Shown: in pieces, positions 34,424 through 45,611 of the stretch | How positions within the stretch are numbered: the stretch's first letter is position 1 | Layout of the letters: each line of letters opens with the position of its first letter | Assembly: GCA_025266875.1 (NCBI GenBank) | Contig: JALLLT010000014.1 | Coordinates: 248,001 to 312,000 of the forward strand | Length of the DNA: 64,000 nucleotides | Direction: 5' to 3' | Origin: Fennellomyces sp. T-0311 | Lineage: Eukaryota; Mucoromycota; Mucoromycetes; Mucorales; Lichtheimiaceae | Made by a program: the position numbers and the translations under genes | Notes under the pieces: generated by a model | Seen by the model: only the letters and a program-made list of their open reading frames with translations | What the model was told of the DNA's origin: nothing | The model's database searches: none

Positions 34424-35777
34424 ATGACCATCACAACCGATAATATGTAAGCCTAGATCGAGCTCAGAATCATTTTATTTACCAATATCATCTTAGTCTC
34501 ATTACCAGTCAATTTCCAAAGCAATCACCAACTTCCAGTATACGAGGTGTGCTAATATTCACTGTCCGCCAATGCAGGCACTTCTGATTTAGTATATGCA
34601 GGTATTATTGAGGAGCCAATCGTGCCGAGCCAGCTTACAAGGCAGAACTGTTACTCCGAACATACGAGATCAGGGAACGATCGTCTTACAGATATGCAAA
34701 GCGCTGTACACGGTAAAGCCAAGCTCTAACTAAATTAATTGCACAACTAACGATGACGTGATACTCGATTGTAGACGCTGTAGTACAAGATGTGAGGCAT
34801 CGTTTAACTGTTATGCTTTTTAAACTAACTTTATCCGATCCAGCCGCATCGGATCACCACTTTTCCACGCCATGACTATAATCAACTACAGCCTTCAAGA
34901 TTGCAATACTTCTCTTCATTGATGAACGAAGGGTACCCTCAGTCGGTCAAGACAAAAAAGCTGTCCACGATTTGTAAGTCAAAAAGAATCAAATACTATA
35001 CGTTTTCGACAAAATAGCTTACAATGGTACGATAGATTCTCCAAACCTTCTCATGGAAGGCGCATCTCAATGGTCCAACCAAGCATATCCTGCATTAGAG
35101 ACTTTGTCACACCAAAGGTCCACAATTAATACGACCGGGATTTCGGATCCGAGTCGACTGGCCTCAGAAGTCTCCTTCATGTGTTGTACATGTCATACCG
35201 TCAATCATCTCCAGCAGCAAAATTATTTGTTGACCACTTCAACGGATACTCAGCAACTTGTGCCACACAGCACTTTGGCAGATATTACGGATCAACGGCA
35301 ACAACCATTTGCTGTAAGTACATTATCTTTCTTGAGCGGAAGTAAATCAATTACTTACAAGGATCTTAGCCACACACATTGAGCCCCTCGATTCCTAATC
35401 CCATGGAGCGAAAGCTGTCCGCATCATTCTTTGACGGCTCTGAATCCACAACATCAAGCGAAATCAGAGGTTACTCGGACAGTATTCCTAGTCTTGGCGA
35501 AGACAATGGAGTAGCCACCCCTGATTCATCAGGCGGTATTCCTCCAAGTAGCCCCATCAAAAATCCATTCAAATGCTATTTTCCCACATGTACAAGGCGT
35601 TTCGCTCGATTAAGCGATGTCCACCGACACATCCAAACGCACGACAATGTAAATACTCGCGTGTTCAATCTCAAATGCAACATTTGCCATAAAAGAAAGC
35701 AGTATACCCGAATGGATTCATTTTACCGTCATGTAAGAAATTGCAAACTAAAGCATTCTATTACAAATAGTAAATAG
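34424..35777 (+). CDS. Zinc-finger protein A (C2H2 + C2HC pair)
   Basis: Seven exons, 34424-34446, 34497-34546, 34578-34712, 34775-34791 (17 nt), 34844-34973, 35018-35313 and 35370-35777, join in phase to 352 aa. The first 270 residues are low-complexity Ser/Thr/Gln-rich with one CxxC pair (CCTCHTVN). The C-terminus has a classical finger CYFPTC...HRHIQTH (C-x4-C-x12-H-x3-H) and then CNIC...RHVRNC (C-x2-C-x14-H-x3-C), separated by DNVNTRVFNLK. Likely a nuclear DNA-binding regulator. The same pair recurs in two neighbours downstream, so this is a local tandem family. No target or pathway can be read from the sequence. Confidence 0.82.
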
Positions 35778-37009
35778 TAGTAACAATGATATTATGGCTT
35801 ACTACGTGTAAGTCGCATCTTTCTTTTTGTTCTGCATTTTCAAATATATGAGATATTGAAAACAAACTTTTACCCGATTCACCTACTTTTTAAAGCGTAT
35901 TCCATAAGGATCTCGAACGATACTTCAAAGAATACTTCGCTCACGAGCCTTGATGTAAGCACTTTCACGGGAAGCACACTGTGCCACCGACAAAGCAATT
36001 GCGGGAAAATCAATCAAACAACTAATAACGATCGAAAACAGATAGATGGCTAATAAAAAGATATACGTAGGTTGCATTGATGTAAAATGTGCTTGAGAGG
36101 CCGTACGTTTCCATGCGAGCATTTGTAAACAATTACATAGGAAAACATCTGTGTGGGTCACTTGTTTAGAAGTGCATACCCAACAGCATATAATTAAATG
36201 GAACAAGCATGATTGGTCTACATGTGTGGGATGATAAGTTGCGGTGGGCGCCGCAATTGTGAGTTCACGTCACCTGCAGCACCATTCATTGGACGAAATC
36301 AAAAGCCGTATTAAACCGTCTGCTCATTGCTGCGTTGAACCATAAGCATCGCGTTAAAAAAGCATGTGATAGTGTTGTATATACTCTGGTTTGAGAAACA
36401 GGGGTATCGTAACGAGGAGTTTAGCAAATATGCACACCGCTAATATAATTACATGAATATCTGAATCCGGATGAAAAAACATGACTACATTAAAATTTGC
36501 GGTAGGTGGTAGTATAAGGTCTTTGAGCAGCGCTCTGATAATCGCTTGGGTTGCAATAATACCTAAAGGAGTATCGCACTCTACAAAAAACTGAAAGCAA
36601 GTGACGTAAATATATATACTCATCGGCGATCTCTTAATCTTTTTCCGATCAAGAGTTCATGCAATTATAAGCCGGTGTTACAGTGCCCCGTACTAAAATA
36701 GGATATTCAAGGATGATCTGCGCTTTTTGGTGTCAAGAGGGCACTATTAATAAGCCGCATTCTAAGGGGTTCCTAAAGCGCCTCAATCGCTTTGTCGATG
36801 TTACATGCGACGCACCAGTTTCTGTGTGCGTGAACCATGAATCGAGAATATATAAATATGGGCAAGTGCGGCTCCCTTCATTCCATTGATCCATAACAGT
36901 AGTACACTCCCAACCAAGTATCTTCTCGCGTTATACCAAGGATATAAATATTCAAAATATATACGTTAACAAACACTCTGGAGTACGCTTTCGGCATTTC
37001 AATAACACA
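35778..37009. other. Intergenic between zinc-finger genes A and B
   Basis: About 1.2 kb, AT-rich, with TATA-like words at 36851 and 36943 near gene B. No coding exon recognised on either strand. Confidence 0.5.
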
Positions 37010-38172
37010 ATGCCCAGTTCGAGATCATACATCCCGAATACTACAGTAAACAATCCAAGGTAAAATCGCGACCCTTACGGTACTATTACTCACGGTTCGA
37101 TCACTCATACTTGTACAAATAAGTCCGTACTGGTATTCGGACCATCGAGCATATACCGAACCGAATCAGGTTCCATGTACGTAGTATCTTACATCGCAAA
37201 ATGGTAGCACTGATAGTTTGAGACATTGCAACCGAAAAAAAAAGACCCAACCGGTCAATCTCACTGGTCAAGTAAGCGTAAACGCAACAAGGCTTCAATT
37301 CTGTCACATGAACCCTATATCATACCAGGTTTGCATTGCTTTTTTTTTATATTTACTTCATTCTGGAGCCAGAATTATCTAATTGCAAACTTGAATGTAA
37401 AATCAAGATCATCACATAACGTATGGAAAGGGGAAAAATGTGGAAGGGAGCGCAGGTTCTTATCCGTTTCCAGCAATGCCTATCTCTTGCCAGCCAGAGG
37501 GTGATAGCAGCACGGGAGGTTGTGAGCTGGATCCGCAGACACCATACCGAATGGTTGAATGTAAGACATGCGAAACTCTCAACTGCCTTCCTTATAAATC
37601 TCCCACGGAAAAAGCACCGTATCCACAAATCCGACATCAACATGATGGGGCGGCGCACAGAACGGGGAGAAATGAATTCCTGCAGCCGACATCGCCAGCG
37701 TTACCACGCGTGCCGACATCCGTGAGTATTAAGTTTGACCTATTTATATATATCCCTCACAATTGTTGATTTCACCACTTTTTAAAAATTGCAGGAAACA
37801 CGCATTATGACTCTCAAGAATGCAAACAAGAATAGCAAACATGGCTCTTCGACTCAGCTGACAACCCCGCATAACTCCAATGCCGACGCGTTACACGACC
37901 AACAAAGCAGAAATTTGCAAGTCAAAAGTGCCACCAATAACAATGATCAGCAGCACGAGATGCGGCCAATAGAATGCTACTATCCTGCTTGCAGATTGAC
38001 CTTTGACTGTCTGGACCAAGTGGATGAACATGTCAAGACCCACGACAACGTGAACAAGAAGACCCAGCAATTTAAATTTGCATGTGATGTTTGCAAGAAA
38101 AAGAAAGTATATGCACGTCAAGATTCAATCAAGCGCCATCAAATATCGTGTCAGGTGGCCCGACACGCCTAG
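37010..38172 (+). CDS. Zinc-finger protein B (C2H2 + C2HC pair)
   Basis: Paralogue of gene A. The last two exons are firm: one ending at 37721 (start near 37408) encoding SYPFPAMPISCQPEGDSSTG and the CKTCETLN CxxC pair, and 37795-38172 encoding the fingers CYYPAC...EHVKTH (C-x4-C-x12-H-x3-H) and CDVC...RHQISC (C-x2-C-x14-H-x3-C), ending VARHA. Exon 1 (37010-37059, ATGCCCAGTTCG...) and a following exon opening with SLRHCNRKKK at about 37217 are likely, but the junctions between about 37270 and 37408 could not be fixed. Expected to be a nuclear regulator like A. Confidence 0.7.
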
Positions 38173-40197
38173 GCGATCTCATGTGAAAATGTAGTATATA
38201 CTCCTTCCCCAGTCCCATCATTTCTCTAGTATGCCAGTGCTCAGTATAAGATGAATAAGTACCTATTTATGAATAGCATTTTTCTATTTTCAAATATGTC
38301 ATTAAAGATCAAAGGAAGAGACAACTCGGACTTGAATCTGTGGTGCGTAGCGTTACTAAGGAAGAAAGTACGTACATATAATCATTTTTCCTATGCGTAA
38401 CGTATTCCCAGGAAAGAGGGGTATGTAGCAAAAGCGAAGGGGGAGAAAAAGAGAAACCAGGTACCCGACTCACAGCCTCCCATGACATTAACCGTACCGT
38501 TTGCTCAAAATGGAAAGAAGAAATATTAGACCCCATCCAAATTATGCACACGGCCTGGACAGTTTGAAATCATGTTGCTTTGAACCGATTTTATACGAAC
38601 AATAACGAAGGCTTATGTATAAACAATGACAGCTGTTGTAAAAAAAACACGGAGAGGCATAACAAAAGAAGTTGACAATACCAATACTAGATGAGAAGGT
38701 AAGGAAAATTAAGCTCAGCTAACATAACCTGTGGCACACTTTTTTGTTTGCTTATGGCACTTTTATGTTTGCTGTCAGGTCATCTGATTCGTTTACAGAT
38801 GGACGGTTGGGTGCCGATGTTGCCCCATTTTTTGGATTGGTCTCCTCATTCCGAGGAAGGCAGAACATTTACGTATTGCGAATAACCGGTTTGAAAAATG
38901 CGCTCTTTTTTTACGCTTATCCGTTTAACTACTAGAAAGCCGATATAAAAAAGGCAACAACGAAGAAAAAAAAGTCGGAGAGGAATGCTTAGGGGATTAA
39001 GAATAATCACATAACAGCCATCTCCAGCAAACAAATGCAAAAAAAATCTGAATAAGATAAAGGTTGCTACTTGATTAAGCTTTCGTTTGATTTATACCAT
39101 ATCAGTGTTACTGTCAATCTGCTGGCCACGTGGTGTAGTGTTACGTATGTACATAGATAAATGAAAAAGCTATCTCATAAATTTTCAAAAAACGGCACGT
39201 AAGATCGCTTGTACCAGCTGAATGATCCAGATATTCACAATACCTCATCTATGCTTTTATTTACTATGAGGGTTCTATCAACTTCACCCACCTTCGCTTA
39301 GCCCTCCGCGTCATAAAGCAACCCCGCATATCCCGATTTTATGATATTATCATTACAGTTCAGGTATGGTTCGATGTGCTTCATGAAGCTGAATAAACTC
39401 ATGTTATAAAGGTTTCGATTTTTCATTACTTGTTGAAAAAGCTGACTCCATTTCCTTGTCGACAAGGAAACAACAGAAGGGATTTTAGATAGTATTTGCA
39501 AGCGGTTGATCTTCCTATCTATGGGAAAAGAACGATTTAGCTTGTTTGCGCAGCGGTCTATACGGGCCAATACATGGTGCGGCATTTTTTTACATGGTAC
39601 CATCGGACAACGTCTGACACTTCCGGAATGTGTCACCGGGCCGTCCGTGCATTGATGCTGTTACGCAAGAGAATATTCTCATGCAAAAAAAAGGAAGCGC
39701 GCCACTAGTGCCGTTTGGCAAAAATGTACGTATTATTTGGAACATAGCCAATCAGATGATGCTGATCTGATAATACGCATTAACTGGAAAGGCTATGGTA
39801 GCGAGCGTAGATGACTTTGGACTGTACAAAGCCAAGTTACAAAAGCGGCGTTGTCACTTTTACCGATACCGATAAGCATGCTCTTCCGTGTCACCTTTTC
39901 TTTCTGATACGTACGCACATAAAAGCAGTGGGTTGATGTGCTGGCAAAGACGATCACTAGAATCTGACGGAAAATTACGCCAAGTATGACAGGTACACTG
40001 AAAGTAGTAGCGGCTGGGAAAAGGTGGAAGTATAAATAAAAAGCAACATGATGCAAATGTGGGTCACGCTCTCTGTGCAATATACCTATTTAGGATGTGT
40101 GAAACGTCCCCAAACTCCGCTATCGCCTGGATTGTTTATTTTTCTACTAAATAAAGCTCTTTTGCATCGGAAGCAACTACAACACACTATAAACAAT
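38173..40197. other. Intergenic between zinc-finger genes B and C
   Basis: About 2 kb of AT-rich sequence. Open frames are short and unsupported. A TATAAATA word at 40031-40038 may serve gene C. Confidence 0.5.
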
Positions 40198-42081
40198 ATG
40201 CAGGTTGTAAGTAATGCACTGTGTTTAGTGTCTGAGAATGTGGGGTTACGTTAGCATCAAAGTAGGGCGGAGTAACTGATTTCCTTGTCCACCGAGCGTG
40301 CTCAGCGGATAACCGTGCATTTGATATGGATGACATCGTAGCAAATTACATGGTGTGGCGCTCTCTTTAAACATGAGCATGCTCCTAAAGTCTATAAATA
40401 TGAAGTGTGTTCCGACGGTTGAAAAAAAAGATATAAACCATTTCATCTCGCGCCCTTTTAAACTATCTCCCTGTGACAAATCAGTATCTCGTACACAATC
40501 TGTCAAATTACTCGGCCAAGCAACGATCGGTAAGAAATATACTATGCTCATGCTGTCTGTATTCGCTCATCATTTTTTAATATGATTATAAGGAAAGGCA
40601 TGCGTTTACAATCGAACTCAAGTAATGTCTTGGTTCAAAGTACAGCACTGAAATTCTTAAGCACACAGAATCGGCTTACACATCATGTCTAGCGCAAATT
40701 GATAGGCATCCCGTGTCACTGCGTCCTGCGAATCAAATGTACCATCAGCAGTATTCCTCCAATCCGTCTTCACCGCAGTGGTATATTGATGACCAGTCAG
40801 GAGGATACGATACGCTGATGGCGAACAGTTTCTCAGAAAGGCAAGGCTCCTTCGAAGGTGATTCCATAGGTATACCACCGGATGGTAAGGAGAAGACGCC
40901 CAAATGAGGCCATTTATGTCATCTAATACAGTATTGACATATGCATAAATCGTCACTTTGACGATAAAGCATTACAGCGGAAGGTACATTATTATGAGCA
41001 CCACCTCAATTTTTATCCACTATTATTCCCGGTGCGCTGCCTTCCAGGCGGAAGGAAACCATGTAACATTCAGCACCCTGGACAGGCAAAAGTTGGTAAT
41101 TTCCAGTATTGTCCAGCAGCCGACGATACACCTTTCCAATCAACTGGAATGAATGAAGAATTTGATGTTGAGACGGGTAATATTGGTATGTAAACCTAAG
41201 CGTGAGCTATATACGTGTACTCTAAATACTGTCAAACCTGACATAAAATATTTATAGGCTCTTCATTTGCCAGCTTTCAGACTGCAGAAGGGTCATCAAC
41301 AGCAGTATTCGGAACCATGAATACTAGCGTACCATCGCAACCAGCGTCGGAAAACAATCGCCAGAAATACTCAGTTGACATTTTGTACCAAGCTGAGCGT
41401 AGCGGCAACACATCATTGCAACAAGGGTTTAAAGGCAATTCTGTTGATACCAGCAACTGCTGTCTTCCTCAGAATATTATGGATATCAATCATGAAACAA
41501 GAGCTCAAGATGAATACCCTGAGAGTACAATGGACCAGAGCACTGATTTCAACGGGACATCACATACGAAAAATACTGTGGGTATTCAAGTAAAGCTACA
41601 TATATAGTATATCAGAAAATTAACTATCAAGGTTCTCTAGCACATTCGCTCAAGGAAGCGAAGCAGCTCATCCAATTTTGATTCAGAACAAGAATCCCGC
41701 TTGCGAAAGCGATCAATATCAAGTTTCGAAAGCAATTCCGGCTTTAGCGATGACGCGACTGATGGAGAAAATGACACCGATGGCTCTTCCGTTCATAGTC
41801 AACAATCCATAATCGATAATAACCCGAAGCCATTTGCCTGCTATTTCCCAGGTTGTTTGCAACGTTTCAAACGTTTGTCTGATGTTTATCGACACGTTCC
41901 GAAGCATGACACACTGAACAATCGGACAATTGACTTTACATGCGACATCTGCAATAAGAAAAAGTCATACGTGCGTAAAGACTCGATACCTCGCCACAGA
42001 AAGACATGTCAGGAAAAATATAACAAGGATGGAAATAGAGTTAGGAAATGGCATAACGAGTATAGAAAGTCTCGCTTGTAA
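40198..42081 (+). CDS. Zinc-finger protein C (C2H2 + C2HC pair)
   Basis: Third paralogue. Firm exons: 41258-41589 (SSFASFQTAEGSSTAV..., ending VGIQ) and 41641-42081 (HIRSRKRSSSS...), the latter with fingers CYFPGC...RHVPKH (C-x4-C-x12-H-x3-H) and CDIC...RHRKTC (C-x2-C-x14-H-x3-C) and a basic tail. Upstream exons are probable at about 40713-40877 (MYHQQYSSNPSSPQWYIDDQ) and in the open stretch ending at 41185 (DDTPFQSTGMNEEF). The start is uncertain: ATGCAGGTT at 40198 followed by GTAAGT could be exon 1, as in gene A with its tiny first exon. A Ser/Gln-rich N-terminus precedes the fingers, as in A and B. Confidence 0.65.
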
Positions 42082-43572
42082 GAACCAACACTGTCAATTA
42101 CTTTAACGTTATCCTCTCTTTTTCGTTATAAAAATATCGTCACTCTATGCCTATATGCCAATTATTATTGTGTAAACAATGGTTACGTCCTTGTTGAAAA
42201 TATCAATTGAAAAAAGATAGGGAAAAGCAAAGGTCAACGAATATGATTTATTTTTACTTTTTCTTACATTCTGTTGTATGTAGAAAAATGTGGCATATCA
42301 TGCAAGTTTCCAATCAAACAATCAAGCTTTACAATCCATGAAGTTGACCATCTCGTATATAGCTATGAGGAAACCGACCCAAATATGCTCATACGTTATA
42401 TGTTACAAGATTTCAAAATGTTTTACATAAGAGACGTGGTACACTGTTGGATAGTAATGGTTGTGTTACTTTTAACTAACTGACGAAAGAAACTCAGACT
42501 AACTAAAGAAATGGACTCTGGGGAGTTCCTCTAATTAACCAGACTATTCATTTGTCTATTTATACAATAGCCAGACGGTATAGTTTTCGTGGGAAGCTTT
42601 AATGTTTTCTTGTAAAAGTGTTCAGTTTCTTTCACTATAACTAGTTTTCTAGTGTACGGGGACAAGTAATGTTCCATAAATTTGTAAGCTTGGGAAATCT
42701 AAGAGAAGAGAGCATTATGATTGGCTGTAGTCTACACCATTTCGAATGGACCTTTTTGTGATGAAAATCGCTATAGCCCGATAAGAATTAATATTTTCTA
42801 GGAAATGTCGGTATCGGCAAAAAGCAGAAAAGATAGTCGATCTTGTTCATAAAGCAAATACAAGCATCACCCCATCAATGGTCAAATGATTTTGAGTTAA
42901 ATAGCTTACAAACTTTTGCCTCTCTGTTTACATTACTTTTTTTTCCAAAAAGTACATCGAAGAGCTCTTTACTTATGACTTATGTTTTATTCAAAGTACT
43001 TAACAGTTTAGTTTCCAAGCTTCTTGCCATCGGATGGTACAATTAATTACCGAAGCTTAATTTTTACTTGGGTTTCCTGAGCTTAAGGACTTAATGAATT
43101 GTTGAAGTACCCTAATGTTTCGAAAAACCGATACAATATCTGGAGAACTTCTAAGTTCACGCTAAATGTACTTGGGTACACCATAGTGGCTCAGTGATTC
43201 AATCAAATGCGATACCGCGTACGTAGTATATATCTGCCTAGAACAATAGTTATGAACAATGTAAAACGAGGTATTTTTTTCATTAAAAAGTAGCTTTATC
43301 TCTCTACGTAGTACGCAGGCTGTCATAAAAAGTGAAAGAGAGATGTACTTCATAACACGTACCTACACATCAATTCCACCTTGTATAAACTAATAACAAA
43401 GATATCGCTTAGCCTATTCACATATTCCTCCACTTCATTAAAATTGTGGGATATTAAAATCAATTTAGAAAGTAGAATTACTTACGTACAAAAATGATAC
43501 TTAAACATACTTATAAGATAGGTAGATAAAACGAATATTTCAGCTCTAACTGTAATCATTATGAGGTATACA
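42082..43572. other. Intergenic, convergent 3' ends
   Basis: About 1.5 kb, very AT-rich, between zinc-finger gene C (plus) and kelch gene 1 (minus). No coding exon or repeat recognised. Confidence 0.5.
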
Positions 43573-45611
43573 TTACACGCCGTCAGGTTTTACAGGAGTT
43601 AGAACCAGCCTTTGCTGCTCTCCATGGGAGCCATCTGGTTTTGAAGGGCGATACGCGGGAGGGTAACTATGATTATCTGTTTGGAGTGACATGTTGTCTA
43701 TGAAAATGGTCTGTCAACACTTCACATATCCAAGCGATAACGCTACAACTTACCTTCATGTGGTGTATGAACTTTTTTATTGCTATCTATCATTTTTTCA
43801 TTAGTTTGGTCACTATCATGATTTTCATTTCGTCTTCGTCGCCGGAGGAAAAATAATACAAGAGCGCCAATGATTGCCAGCTATTTAATTACTGTTAGCT
43901 ATCATTAGAGTTATAACGAAGTCGAGATAGGCTTACCCCAGCAACTGCTCCAACAACAGCACCAGCAATGGTTCCAGCATTACTACCACCAGAGGGTTCA
44001 TCATCCGGATCCTTGTTATCTTCGTCGCCACCATCGCTACTACTTTCATCATGTGGAAGAGTCACTGCCGAAACAGAAGATTTCCATGACCAATTTTCAG
44101 TATCGAGTACATGAACGTCGCTAGTCGCTGCGCCATTAGAGCCAAAGATGATAAAGAGACTGCTGTTTCCGACAAGAACAGCTGGGAAAAGGGATATTTT
44201 AGACATGCAAATTATTGGAACCTCGAAAGTACATATCAAGTAACTGTACCTGAATGACCAAATCGTGGACCTGCACCCTGTGCATCAGTGGATGAGCTGA
44301 GAGAGAGGTTGGAATATACCCAGGTGCTCGTATCAAGAATGTAGAAGTAATCATCGATTGGTCTTGGCGAATCTGTCGTTTCATACGAATGACATTAGCT
44401 TTGACTTAAACATGATGTGGTATAAGATTAGTACCAATTGATGTGCCGCCATAAACGACGATTTTGCCGGTGCCGTTAACTAATGTTGTGAGATAAGGTT
44501 AATCAATACACATTGACATGTCTGGATACGTACGCATTGTGACAGTGTGGTCAATTCGAGGAGTCGGCGTTAATCCGCTTGCCATTAAATTTCCCCAAGT
44601 ACCAACGGACGTGTCAAAGATTAAGATCTCTTTCATATTAACATGACCATGATAATATCGTCCAGAATTTGGTTCTTGTTCCTGGGCAGCGTACATACCA
44701 CCAATGTAATAGATTGTTTGTCCGTCGGCTGCGAGAGCGCCCTTATGATGCATTCTCATTTGCGAAGAGAGACGCTGCAACCTCGCTGGGGTCGATCCCC
44801 ATGGCTCTGAGCTCTAACATTGATGACATACCGTTATATAATGCTATAATTTTGATTAGGGGCTATTCATACCAGAATATTGAAGATGGTCATCTGGTCG
44901 GGAAAATCTGTACCCGACACGTTGCCACTGTACAGCGCACTACTAAAAAACGTAAAAATACAAGTCAGAATGGTCGGGCTAATGTTTTTGCCTCGTTAAA
45001 GTTTTACATTCGACCACCGGCAATGTAGACCATGTCATTGTTAGCCGCAACGGCAGTATGAGATTCACTGCCATGGAATGTCAGTACACGGAATTGCTGA
45101 ATCTCTACAATAACTTACACTCGATCACGAGGAGAAGTGATTTGAGTCCATGACCCCTGACCCTCGGTCGCGTTGAAAACGGCAGTGACGACTTGTGCTG
45201 GTTGAGCGCCGGCGCCAGAGCCTCTTCCACCGTCAATCACAAAGCTGTTTAAGCCTGGTAGAGCTGCCATGGCGAAATAATAATTTGGGCCTACGCCGCC
45301 TCCGATAGGAGCCCAGGAATTCTGCAGGTCGCGCACACTTTTATCTTCTGATAGATCAAGGGAGTAAAAGAAGTTGTTTAGTAAAGCACCGCTTGGAGCA
45401 ACATCAGTGCTTGTTCGTGGTGCACCGCCGTAACAATAAACTTTCTGTTTAAGCAGCACGCAATCTAGAATGATAGTTAATTATAGAGCAGAGGAATGGA
45501 CCTTTACGTACCTTGATGAGCACGGCCCGCTGGAGTATCCGCCTTTGCAACTGCAGCAGCAATGGCAGCAATGGCAGCAATGGGAAATAAACTGCCTAGG
45601 CAGGCGACCAT
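43573..45611 (-). CDS. Kelch-repeat single-pass membrane protein 1
   Basis: Multi-exon gene on the minus strand. Exon 1 (45611-45512) encodes a signal peptide, MVACLGSLFPIAAIAAIAAA. Exon 2 (45464-45119) and exon 3 (from 45067) start the kelch part: VYCYGGAPRTS, YYFAMAALPGLNSFVIDGGR, VESHTAVAANNDMVYIAGGR. Later exons carry KGALAADGQTIYYIGGMY, ILIFDTSVGTWGNL and TPRIDHTVTM, then GKIVVYGGTSI and LFIIFGSNGAATSDVHVLDT. A Ser/Asp-rich stalk, a hydrophobic segment split by an intron (GTIAGAVVGAVAG / LAIIGALVLFFL) and RRRRRN mark a type I membrane topology. The tail is about 70 aa, ending VKPDGV (TAA at 43575-43573). Kelch repeats form a beta-propeller, here outside the cell. Enzymatic activity is not evident. 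Confidence 0.85.

Noticed and set aside
36354..36623. 89-aa hydrophobic minus-strand frame
   Set aside because: Looks membrane-like, but AT-rich non-coding DNA often gives such frames and no exon partners were found.
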